This document shows positions 41,213 through 49,600 of a stretch of 64,000 nt of DNA, in pieces. Source of the stretch: Paenibacillus sp. BIHB 4019. GTDB taxonomy: Bacteria > Bacillota > Bacilli > Paenibacillales > Paenibacillaceae. How positions within the stretch are numbered: position 1 is the first letter of the stretch; each line of letters starts with the position of its first letter. Both the position numbers and the translations under genes were made by a program. The stretch is taken from the NCBI RefSeq assembly GCF_002741035.1, contig NZ_CP016808.1:2005001-2069000 (forward strand). Reading direction: 5' to 3'. The notes under the pieces are model-generated. The model searched no databases, was not told where the DNA came from, and was given only the letters and a program-made list of their open reading frames with translations.

Positions 41213-41956
41213 TTGAAGAAATCCTTAATCTTAATAACGACATCGGCAATGATTTTAGCCGCTATTCCTAATGCAGCATCAGCAGCGGAAACCACAAAAT
41301 CAGCCGATACGACTATGAATTCCGAAAAATCATTAAGCACGGCCCTAATCAAGAACGGAAATTATTTTTTAACTTTGGATCAGAAAACCAAAGGTTTTCT
41401 TCAAACGATGACAGGCAGCGGTGTATTACATGAGATATCATCAGGCCCGGATGGTCAAATGATTTTGCTAAATGAAGACGAAAGCTACTTAAAGCTAAAA
41501 TATGATTTAAATGATGAATTTGTTTTGCTTCTTAAGAATATAATCGCAGATGCGAATAACAAAGGTGTTCTGCAGGGCGGGCAAGCGCAGCAAAATGTAC
41601 GAGTTTCCTTACCCCAAGGACCATCAATTAATAATCAAGCTCCAAATGTAGTTTCACCGCAAATTTTCCTTCAAGACTCTAAAATATACTTTACACAAGA
41701 AGATATTGATTTATATCTTTTTGTGGCAGCAGGGATCGGGCCAGAAGCCTTAGCAGCGGCATTGTCAGCTGTTGCCTTTTTATTTGGGGGACCAGTAGGG
41801 TCTGTCATCACTTTAGCTTTAACACTCATCGGAATCGGGACATTGACTAATCTTTGTTATTTAATTATCCAAGCCAAAGTTAATAATAAAAATGGTGTTT
41901 ATATCGGCTTAAATTGGGACGGATTTTTCCCAAATTACTCGCAAGGCACCTGGTAA
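41213..41956 (+). CDS. Secreted protein with C-terminal hydrophobic Gly/Ala-rich region, unknown function
   Basis: TTG start with AAAGGTGGAG 8 nt upstream. The 247-residue product has a clear signal peptide (MKKSLILITTSAMILAAIPNAASA, cleavage before AET), a polar region (about 30-165) and a long hydrophobic segment (about 168-220: AAGIGPEALAAALSAVAFLFGG, then LTLIGIGTL). It ends with an aromatic, Asn/Gly-rich tail (YIGLNWDGFFPNYSQGTW). I do not recognise the family. The hydrophobic small-residue region next to a small membrane protein gene resembles bacteriocin precursor/immunity pairs, but this is inference. It lies against the direction of all neighbours and is AT-richer. Confidence 0.75.
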   Translation: MKKSLILITTSAMILAAIPNAASAAETTKSADTTMNSEKSLSTALIKNGNYFLTLDQKTKGFLQTMTGSGVLHEISSGPDGQMILLNEDESYLKLKYDLNDEFVLLLKNIIADANNKGVLQGGQAQQNVRVSLPQGPSINNQAPNVVSPQIFLQDSKIYFTQEDIDLYLFVAAGIGPEALAAALSAVAFLFGGPVGSVITLALTLIGIGTLTNLCYLIIQAKVNNKNGVYIGLNWDGFFPNYSQGTW

Positions 41957-41960
41957 CTAT

Positions 41961-42347
41961 ATGAAAAGGAGCTACTACAATTTAAATGCCAACGAACAAA
42001 AACTGCATAAATTTTCCAGTATTGCCTCATCACTGCTTTATGGCGCCTTATTCGGCTACTCGCTCAATAAAGACATTTTTTTTATTTGGCTCATATTGAT
42101 GCTGTGCGGCGGAATCGTTCTTTTACAAGTGAAAAAATGGATCAGGACCGAGCTGCGAACAAAAATGATGACCCAAATCATCGTGTTCACCGTCCTGTTG
42201 GATGTTTGGATCGTTTCTGACTTCATTCCTGTGCCTATGCTGATTAAACAACTCGTTTTTTTAATTGCTTTTTGTATATTGGGCTACAAATATTTCAAGC
42301 TGCTTTATGCAGGAAAGCTCGCCGTTCAAGATGATGCCGCTTTTTAA
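41961..42347 (+). CDS. Small four-helix membrane protein, unknown; candidate immunity partner
   Basis: 128 residues with four hydrophobic segments (about 22-36, 41-55, 70-88 and 94-110), a basic N-terminus and no signal peptide. It begins 4 nt after the upstream stop codon and has no good ribosome site of its own, so it is probably translated by coupling. Size and topology are similar to many immunity or accessory membrane proteins, but no family is recognised. Confidence 0.7.
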   Translation: MKRSYYNLNANEQKLHKFSSIASSLLYGALFGYSLNKDIFFIWLILMLCGGIVLLQVKKWIRTELRTKMMTQIIVFTVLLDVWIVSDFIPVPMLIKQLVFLIAFCILGYKYFKLLYAGKLAVQDDAAF

Positions 42348-42410
42348 ATAACAAAATAAAATGAGCTCATCTATGCTCAGACATCCAGTTCCCGGCAACA
42401 TAAACACGCA

Positions 42411-42455
42411 AAGGCCCGGTGCTTAAACAGCTAACCTGCTGTGTGCACCGGGCCT
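42411..42455. terminator. Terminator shared by the plus-strand cassette and spoVT
   Basis: GGCCCGGTGC pairs with GCACCGGGCC around an inner CAGC..GCTG-type stem. It lies between two converging transcripts; T-rich tracts follow on both sides but are short. Confidence 0.65.
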
Positions 42456-42479
42456 GTTCGTTTGTAGGGACAGCCTGTC

Positions 42480-43022
42480 CTACTGCTCCATTTGCTTCGC
42501 TAAAAAACCAGCGGCGGTCTCAGCCATTTTTTGCTCCATAATCGACATTTTCACAGCTTCATCCTTGCTCAGCAGCACCACAGTACCGATCGGATCTCCG
42601 CCTGCAATAATAGGTGCTATAACGAAGGCTGAAAAAGTGTCACTTATATCTTTAATCATCTCATAAGCGCCAGGAGTCGTTTCGGCTACAGCCTTGCGGT
42701 TCTCCATGCAGCTCTCCAGTATCGGCCCAACCTGCTTGTCCAACAGATCTTTCTTAGAGGCTCCGGCTACCGCAATAATCGTATCCCGGTCAGAGATGAG
42801 CGCCACGTGATTCGTGCTCTCGAACAGCGATTCTGCGTATTCTTTGGCAAAATCCCCGAGTTCGCCAATAGGAGAGTACTTCTTGAGAATAACCTCCCCA
42901 TCGCGATCCACAAATATTTCAAGCGGGTCACCTTCCCGAATGCGTAGTGTCCGGCGAATTTCCTTCGGAATAACTACACGCCCAAGATCATCAATGCGGC
43001 GTACAATTCCAGTTGCTTTCAT
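42480..43022 (-). CDS. spoVT: Stage V sporulation regulator SpoVT
   Basis: Forespore regulator of sigma-G genes. From MKATGIVRRIDDLGRVVIPKEIRR (ATG 43022, which matches the known start) the product is 180 residues. An AbrB-type swapped-hairpin DNA-binding domain (1-50) is followed by a GAF-like domain (about 55-175: ISDRDTIIAVAGASKKDLL, FSAFVIAPIIAGGDPIGTVVLLS). It normally precedes spoVB and mazG; spoVB is not present here. Confidence 0.96.
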   Translation of the reverse strand: MKATGIVRRIDDLGRVVIPKEIRRTLRIREGDPLEIFVDRDGEVILKKYSPIGELGDFAKEYAESLFESTNHVALISDRDTIIAVAGASKKDLLDKQVGPILESCMENRKAVAETTPGAYEMIKDISDTFSAFVIAPIIAGGDPIGTVVLLSKDEAVKMSIMEQKMAETAAGFLAKQMEQ

Positions 43023-43084
43023 TTCATGTTGCCCCACTTTCCTAGAGGATTTTAAGTCTACTGGGTACGAACTACCTGTCTAAT

Positions 43085-43188
43085 AGCGTAAACGGCTATC
43101 GCCGAAATGCAGCGGCAAAGGCTCGTTTCGCGCTGAAATATAAGCGGGTTATAAGCAAGGAACTTATAAAGTCTTATATTTTAAAAAA
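43085..43188 (+). repeat. Intergenic structured repeat (R9)
   Basis: Starts TAGCGTAAACGG. Hairpin 1 uses GCCG-AAATGCAG-CGGC inside AAACG/CGTTT, a sequence change that keeps pairing. Hairpin 2 is GAAATATAAG ... CTTATATTTT with an inner ATAAG/CTTAT. It lies just upstream of spoVT. Confidence 0.75.
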
Positions 43189-43405
43189 CACGGCTAACAG
43201 GCGGGAAGCCTCGAATGCTGAAGCAGTCGTTTTTCGATGCATGACGAAGGCCGCCACACGAATGACCGTTCTTTACTTGATCAAGCCAGGCAACTCGTTT
43301 GCTGTGAATCTGACCATAGTATTCATCCGCTCCCAATTTCTTATGCACGCACCTTGAACAGCAACCCTTCAAATCATTTTACCCTTTACATCCCCTTCAT
43401 TAACA

Positions 43406-43432
43406 CCGCCTTTCAGCACTCCTGAAAGGCGG
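43406..43432. other. Perfect 11-bp hairpin of unknown role
   Basis: CCGCCTTTCAG-CACTC-CTGAAAGGCGG is a perfect stem with a 5-nt loop and no T-run on either side. The 43189-43544 stretch contains only this hairpin and a 28-codon minus-strand frame (43452-43538) with no good ribosome site. Confidence 0.5.
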
Positions 43433-43544
43433 CAGGCAGCTCGTTCCCGGACTAATTTCCTAGTTCCAGCGGGTGAATATCCACGAAATTTTTAAATATT
43501 TGTCGCTTCATCCAGCTCTTGGTCAGCAGCTCCATCATTTTGAT

Positions 43545-43793
43545 CTAAACCTGATCCGGTGAAGCCTTTCGTTCTTGCCCTCCGCAGCCCTCCTCTTTTT
43601 GCCCTTCCTCTCCCCGAAAAGAAAAACATCCCGCTGCTCCATTAAGAGCGGCAGGATGCCTGAATAACATGACGGTAGCAAGCAATGCCATAGCCGCAAG
43701 CAGTTTGGGACGAGCCTTGAGAACCTCGGCAGTAGGGAAATTCCGCTGATCTTTCTGTTCCTCTTCCAGCACAGCCCCAGTCAGTTTCTCCAT
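43545..43793 (-). CDS. Small membrane ORF after the ABC ATPase gene, possibly a gene remnant
   Basis: A very good ribosome site (AAAGGAGG, 8 nt upstream) precedes ATG 43793, only 25 nt after the ATPase stop codon. The frame begins MEKLTGAVLEEEQKDQR, has one hydrophobic stretch (KLLAAMALLATVMLF) and then runs through a terminator hairpin into a charged low-complexity end. The start looks real but the end does not. It may be the 5' end of a lost permease gene, because an ABC permease would be expected here. Not assigned. Confidence 0.4.
   Translation of the reverse strand: MEKLTGAVLEEEQKDQRNFPTAEVLKARPKLLAAMALLATVMLFRHPAALNGAAGCFSFRGEEGQKEEGCGGQERKASPDQV
43617..43659 (-). terminator. Intrinsic terminator after the ABC ATPase
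   Basis: On the minus strand CATCCTGCCGCTC-TTAAT-GGAGCAGCGGGATG is followed by TTTTTCTTTT. It lies inside the small ORF listed above. Confidence 0.85.
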
Positions 43794-43817
43794 TATTAAC
43801 TCCTCCTTTAAAATCAC

Positions 43818-44666
43818 TCAATCATGCTTCAGCAGCTCGGCAAGCTCGCGCTTTAAAGCTAAAAATGATTGGTGCTCACGCACTTCTGGCGAACGCTCCG
43901 CAGGCAAATTCACTTTAAATTGCTTTAAAATCCGCCCAGGGCCAGCCCCCATTACGACAATGCGCTGCGACAGAAAGATGGCTTCATCAATATCGTGCGT
44001 AATGAAAAGCACGGTCGTTTTCTCCTTTTGCCACACATCCAGCAGCATTTCCTGCATCTCCAGCTTCGTCTGGGCATCCAGCGCGCCAAATGGCTCATCC
44101 ATCAGCAGCACCTTCGGGCGATTGGCTAGCGCTCTGGCAATGGCTACCCGCTGCTTCATCCCTCCTGAAAGCTGCTTCGGATAAGACTTGTCGAACCGCT
44201 CAAGCCGGATAATTTTGAGCCAGTAGTTGGAGATGGAACGGCGGGCAAGCGTTGGTATCCCTTGCAGCTTGAGGCCATATTCGATGTTCTCACGCACCGT
44301 CAGCCACGGAAACAGCGTGTAGCCTTGAAAGACCATGCCCCGCTCGGCACCGGGTCCAACGATTTCTTCTCCATCCAAGGCAAGCATGCCGCTCGAAGGC
44401 TCATCAAGTCCGGCGACCATGCGAAGCAGCGTAGATTTGCCGCAGCCAGACGGGCCCAGTATCGTTAAAAACTCATTGGAGCCAATAGTGAGCTGAATAT
44501 CGCGCAGCGCTTCAAAGCTGCTTTTTTTCGTTTGGTATACCTTATGGAGATCGCGGATTTCGATCATTCCGCTGCCAGCTGCCGCTATGGCAGCTGGCTC
44601 GTTTTGCGCCAATACATTCTCCTCCGGCTGCTCTTTCTCTTTCGCTGTTAACGTCGCCATATTCAA
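43818..44666 (-). CDS. Nitrate/sulfonate/taurine-type ABC transporter ATPase, probably for guanidine uptake
   Basis: 282 residues with Walker A GPSGCGKSTLL, signature LSGGMKQRVAIARAL, Walker B VLLMDEPFGALDAQT and the H-loop ITHDIDEA. About 35 polar residues precede the domain. TTG start with GGAGG 9 nt upstream. The matching permease and binding protein are 10 kb away at 54.8-56.6 kb. All three units use the same nitrogen-box promoter design, so this is the likely ATPase partner. It has its own promoter after the allophanate hydrolase gene. Confidence 0.88.
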   Translation of the reverse strand: MNMATLTAKEKEQPEENVLAQNEPAAIAAAGSGMIEIRDLHKVYQTKKSSFEALRDIQLTIGSNEFLTILGPSGCGKSTLLRMVAGLDEPSSGMLALDGEEIVGPGAERGMVFQGYTLFPWLTVRENIEYGLKLQGIPTLARRSISNYWLKIIRLERFDKSYPKQLSGGMKQRVAIARALANRPKVLLMDEPFGALDAQTKLEMQEMLLDVWQKEKTTVLFITHDIDEAIFLSQRIVVMGAGPGRILKQFKVNLPAERSPEVREHQSFLALKRELAELLKHD

Positions 44667-44707
44667 ACGTGATCGCCTCCAAAAGCGTTCAATTTGCGCT
44701 GCCTAGT

Positions 44708-44729
44708 CTGCTTGCGAACCAGCAAGCAG
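44708..44729 (-). other. Leader hairpin of the ABC ATPase transcript
   Basis: CTGCTTGC-GAACCA-GCAAGCAG without a T-run, about 60 nt upstream of the start codon. There is no riboswitch in this leader, unlike in the two related operons. Confidence 0.5.
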
Positions 44730-44763
44730 ATCGGCATCGGATTTGACTAACTGCCGCCCAATT

Positions 44764-44842
44764 TGTCAGGTATCCTAACAATTTTAATAAGAATACCGCA
44801 AATTTTTACTGTTTGTCAATTTATATGTTAGGTTTATTTACA
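44764..44842 (-). promoter_or_regulatory. ATPase-gene promoter flanked by two GlnR/TnrA boxes
   Basis: Minus strand TTGACA (44819-44814), 18-nt spacer, TATTCT (44795-44790). Upstream box TGTTAGGTTTATTTACA (44826-44842) is 6 nt from the -35 and overlaps the end of the allophanate hydrolase gene. Downstream box TGTCAGGTATCCTAACA (44764-44780) is 9 nt after the -10. Both fit TGTNA-N7-TNACA exactly. Confidence 0.75.
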
Positions 44843-46664
44843 TTATACTTGTAGCCTGCTCATATTTTCGCCAGCCGCCATAAGCCGAAATTCGCTCCGC
44901 CCCTTCAAGAGCATAGCCTTCACAAATAAAGCCCGGCACCTCTTCTCCATGCTCCAGCTCCACTTTTCCTATGCCCAGTGGCGCCGGTATTAGAGCAGCA
45001 AACTCGCCGAAACGCGCTAGCGGCATTCGCCAAATCTCCAGCGCGACCGATACGCCACCTCGATCCAGCTTAATCATGCCAGGCTTTGCCGGCGTCGTAG
45101 GAAGCTTGATCAGCTCATATTTAGCCGCCGTGCTCGCTTCCCTGACAAAACTCGCTCCGAAAGCGTGCATTTGCCGCTCTAATGCGAATCCGCGCATATG
45201 GAGACCGCATACAGCGACTAACGTCGTCTGATCGGCGTCATTGGTTTCGGATAACACTTCTGCAACTGCTCCATTTTGGCTGCACTCCGCCCAGCCCGAT
45301 TGCCCAGACTCCATTGTCTGGTTGGCATACAGCCTTCCCAAGCCTTCAAGCAGATGCTCTTGATCCGCTAATGCGAACAGCGTTATGCCAAAAGGCAATC
45401 GCTCCGCTGCATCGCCCGAAGGAAGCGCCACTGCACTTAGATCAAGCAAATTGCAGTGGTTCGTATAAGCGCCCATTGCCGTATTCGTCTGTATAGGCTG
45501 CTCGCGCACCTGCTCACGCGTCCACGTTCCGCCTGAGGTAGGCATAACCAGCACCGCATCATCGAGCAGACTCTTTGCCGCCAGCTTGAAGGCTTGCAAG
45601 CGATGCATGGAAGCAAATACGGAAGCTGCCGTATGACGCTCGGCAGCTCCCGAACGAAGCACCTGCTCCGTTGCTGGCACCGTAGCCCCCGGGCGGCTTT
45701 CGATAAACTCGCCCAGATCAGCCCAGCGTTCTGCCACCCAAGGACCTTCATATAGCTCAGCTGCCGCTTCCGCGAACAAGCTGCAATCCACATTTTCAAT
45801 GGCAATCCCCAGCAATTGCAGCTGTTGCACGGAGGCATCCCACGCCTGAGCGTAATCTTCCGCAAACGGTCCAAAAAAAGCCGGACGCTCTAGCGGCAAA
45901 TACAGCTTGGACGGCAGGCCGCGAGCAGAGCGCGCAACCTCCCTTGACCATGGGTCAGCGGGATCAAGGCCGCGAGCGGAGCTGTCGACGGCGAGCGCAT
46001 CATCTATACTGTGGGCGAACACTGTCACACAGTCCAGGCTGGCGCAGGCGGGCACGACACCCTTGGTCGGCCACGCGCCAAGGGTCGGCTTATAGCCGAC
46101 AAGCCCATTCAGCGCGGCCGGCACGCGGCCGGAGCCGGCGGTGTCTGTGCCAAGCGAGAACACCGCTTGGCCGCGGGCAACAGCGACAGCCGAGCCGGAG
46201 CTGGAGCCGCCGCTGATCAGCTCGGGGCGCAAAGCATTGTGCGCCTCGCCGTAAGGGCTTCTCATGCCGACCAAGCCGGTGGCGAATTGGTCGAGGTTGG
46301 TTTTGCCCAGCGGGATGGCTCCCGCCCGAACTAAACGCTCCACTACAGTTGCGTTTTCTTCTGGAGTATAGGCAAATTCCGCACAAGCTGCCGTCGTTGG
46401 CAAGCCGGCAACGTCGATATTGTCCTTGATCGCGAAGGGGATACCCCAGAGCGGCGTTTTTGCTGGATCAAGCAGCGCGAGCCGCTCCAAATAAGGGCGC
46501 AGCCGCGCAAGCGCAGGCGGTGTAATCCAGATGTTCATTGCGGCATCCCGCTCGGAACGGCGGATGATTTCTTCAATAACCGCCTCAGGCGCCAGCTGCT
46601 TGGCGGCATATTTTTCACGCAGCCACTGCATGGTAATCACTTCAGGAAAAGTAACAGCCGTCAT
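44838..46664 (-). CDS. atzF: Allophanate hydrolase
   Basis: Hydrolyses allophanate to ammonia and carbon dioxide, the last step of guanidine or urea breakdown. The 608-residue product has an amidase-signature domain (about 1-450) with catalytic Lys in PFAIKDNIDVAG, the cis-Ser region SGGSSSGSAVAVA and nucleophile loop GTDTAGSGRVPA. A C-terminal domain (about 480-608) matches AtzF/DUR1-type proteins. It overlaps the carboxylase gene by 4 nt (ATGA). Confidence 0.95.
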   Translation of the reverse strand: MTAVTFPEVITMQWLREKYAAKQLAPEAVIEEIIRRSERDAAMNIWITPPALARLRPYLERLALLDPAKTPLWGIPFAIKDNIDVAGLPTTAACAEFAYTPEENATVVERLVRAGAIPLGKTNLDQFATGLVGMRSPYGEAHNALRPELISGGSSSGSAVAVARGQAVFSLGTDTAGSGRVPAALNGLVGYKPTLGAWPTKGVVPACASLDCVTVFAHSIDDALAVDSSARGLDPADPWSREVARSARGLPSKLYLPLERPAFFGPFAEDYAQAWDASVQQLQLLGIAIENVDCSLFAEAAAELYEGPWVAERWADLGEFIESRPGATVPATEQVLRSGAAERHTAASVFASMHRLQAFKLAAKSLLDDAVLVMPTSGGTWTREQVREQPIQTNTAMGAYTNHCNLLDLSAVALPSGDAAERLPFGITLFALADQEHLLEGLGRLYANQTMESGQSGWAECSQNGAVAEVLSETNDADQTTLVAVCGLHMRGFALERQMHAFGASFVREASTAAKYELIKLPTTPAKPGMIKLDRGGVSVALEIWRMPLARFGEFAALIPAPLGIGKVELEHGEEVPGFICEGYALEGAERISAYGGWRKYEQATSIM

Positions 46665-49600
46665 ACGAGCGACACCTCTTTCTGGATTTGCATAATGCCA
46701 GCAACAAGCTGGCCGGTATGAACCTCATCACCAGGCTTGACATAGATCGAAGCAACAACCCCGTCACAGGATGCCTGCTGGGAAAACTCCATTTTCATGC
46801 TTTCGACAATGATAAGCGTATCGCCCTTTTTCACCTGATCACCTGGACCTACGAGCACTTTCCAGACGCTTCCCGGCATATTGCAGCGAATGGCCTCCGC
46901 TCCCGCAGGAAGCTCCTCTTCTTCGCCTTGAGCCGCACCATCCTGCTCAGACACATATTCCGCAAGCCCAAGCGCCTTCCAGCTCTCGCGCTCTGCCTTG
47001 AACGCCGCCTGCTGGGTGTCGCGGAACGACGCCGCATCCTTTTCAATAGAAGCAAGAAACAGCAAATAGTCATTCAGTTTAAAGGCCGTCTCCGTAATTT
47101 CGACATCAAAGCGACCACGCGGGAAGTCCTCGCGCATCTTCAGCAGCTCATCCGCAGCAACGGGATAAAACTGAATTTGGTCAAAAAACCGCAGCAGCCA
47201 CGGCTTGCCCGCCGTGAAGCTCTTCGTCGCCTGCAGCTTATTCCACATTTGAATCGTGCGCCCAACAAATTGATAGCCGCCCGGCCCTTCCATGCCATAG
47301 ACGCACATGTAGGCTCCGCCAATTCCAACTGCATTTTCAGGCGTCCACGTCCGCGCCGGATTATATTTGGTCGTCACCAGACGATGCCGCGGATCAATGG
47401 GCGTAGCAACTGGCGCACCCAAGTACACATCTCCCAAACCTAGCACCAGATAACTGGCATCGAAAACAATTTGCCGCACAGCCTGCCTATCCTCCAAGCC
47501 ATTGATCCGGCGAATGAACTCTATATTGCTCGGGCACCACGGAGCATCCGGACGCACCGTTTGCTGATAGCGGTCTATCGCCAGCTGTGTGGACGGATCG
47601 TCCCATGACAGCGGAAGCCGCACAATTCGCGATGGAACTTCAATGGTCTCAAGCGGCGGCAGCAGGCTATCCAGCTCCAGCAAGCGGCGGCAAGCATCGC
47701 GGGCCGTAATGCGAGTGCGATCGATATGCACCTGCAGCGAGCGAATGCCCGGCGTAAGATCAAGCACCGGAAGCGAAGCATCCGCCCGTATGGCCTCCAT
47801 CAGCACATGCACCTGAAAACGGAGCAAAATGTCCAGCTTCAGCTCGCCATATTCCACGAGCAAATTCTCATCCCCGCTGCACCGAATAGCGATGGGAAAA
47901 CGCCGCCCCGCCTCCTCGCTGACGAGCAGCGGATAGGACGGCGAAAGCAGCTTCCCCCTAGGCTCAGGGAGCTTCAGCTCTTGAAGTGGCGCCATGTCGC
48001 CTTCGCCAAGCGCCAACAGATTAGCTTCCTGTGCTTCGCGCAGCACATCAGCCTCTTCAAGCGTCAATAGCTGAAAATAGACCTTGTCGCCGGGATGCAG
48101 CTGCCCCAGCTTCCAAAATTCGGCCGAAGCCGTCGTAACCGGACATACAAAACCGCCGAGGCTCGGGCCATCCGGCCCCAGCAGAATCGGCATATCGCCG
48201 GTCAAATCAAGCGTTCCCACAGCATAGGCATTGTCGTGAATATTAGAAGGATGCAGACCAGCCTCCCCGCCATCCTCTCTAGTCCAAAGCGGTGCCGGGC
48301 CAATTAAACGCACGCCTGTGCGGGAGCTGTTAAAGTGAACCTCCCACTGCGTTTCGGTTAACTGCTGCAAATATTCCGGCCGCAAAAATTCCTCTGTACA
48401 ATGCGGTCCCGGTATCACGCCGATTGTCCACTGCCCTGTAATGGCCGGACGGTACGCAGGAGCAAGCTCCTTCGCTAACGGTGCGGATAAAAAGTCTCGC
48501 GACAGCTCCGAATGTTGATCAGAGTCATGCGATAGCATGCCGCCAGCGCCGTGAACTCTCAGCACATCCCCAGCCCGCAGTGCCCGGCCGCCATGACCGC
48601 CAAAGCCGCCCAACGTAAACGTTGCAGCACTACCCAGAATAAGCGGCATATCCAGTCCGCCTGCAATTTGCAAATACGTCCGAAGCCCCGCCGCCGCCTC
48701 GCCGAAGCTGAGTACCTGTCCCGCTTTTGCTAGAATAGGCGCATACAGAGGAACAAGCTCGCCATCCAGCTTCGCTTGCATATCAGCGCCCGTCAGGCAA
48801 AACCGCATAGCAGCGCGGAATCGATAAGAACCGCCGCGCAATGTCAGCTCCAGGCCCGCTGCCTGATCCGAATTGCCGAGCAGCTTGTTGCCGAGACGGA
48901 AGGAGTAAGGGTCCATCGGTCCGCACGGCGGCACACCGACATCCCAATGCCCGACTCTTCCGGGCCAATCCTGCACCGTCGTCTGCACGCCGCCATCCAA
49001 TACCTCAATGGCTTGCTCCACTGGCGCAAAGCCCTCCAGCATCCGCGTATAAACAAGCCCCTCCTTGCAAGCTGCATCCTCAAGCAGCGCCTGCACATAT
49101 TGCAAATTCGTCGTCAGGCCGTACATCCGCGTCTGGGCCAGCGCCTCGCCCAATTTGCGCAAAGCATCGTCGCGATCCGTGCCGTGCACAATAATTTTCG
49201 CTAGCATCGGGTCATACAGCGTCGTAATGGTCATGCCGTCTCTCACCCATGTTTCATTGCGCGCCTGCTCTGAAAATCTCGCTTGATCCAGCTGCCCTGC
49301 ACTTGGACGGAAGCCCTGCAAGCAATCCTCAGCATAGATGCGGGCCTGAATGCTATGCCCCTGCGGCTTCCCCACCAGTGATTGCAGATCACGCAGATCG
49401 CCCGCCGCTTCCCGCACCATCCATTCCACCAGATCGAGGCCAAGCACCTCTTCCGTAACACCATGCTCTACCTGCAGCCGCGTGTTCACTTCCAGAAAAT
49501 AAAAAGCGGCCGTTTCCGGGTCATATAAATATTCCACCGTCCCCGCACTGCGGTAGCCCACTTCGGCAGCGAGCCTCGTTGCCGACTCCATCATGGCCTC

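Noticed and set aside
43452..43538. 28-codon minus-strand frame ending before the hairpin at 43.4 kb
   Set aside because: No good ribosome site and no recognisable sequence; may be debris of a lost gene, but this cannot be supported.
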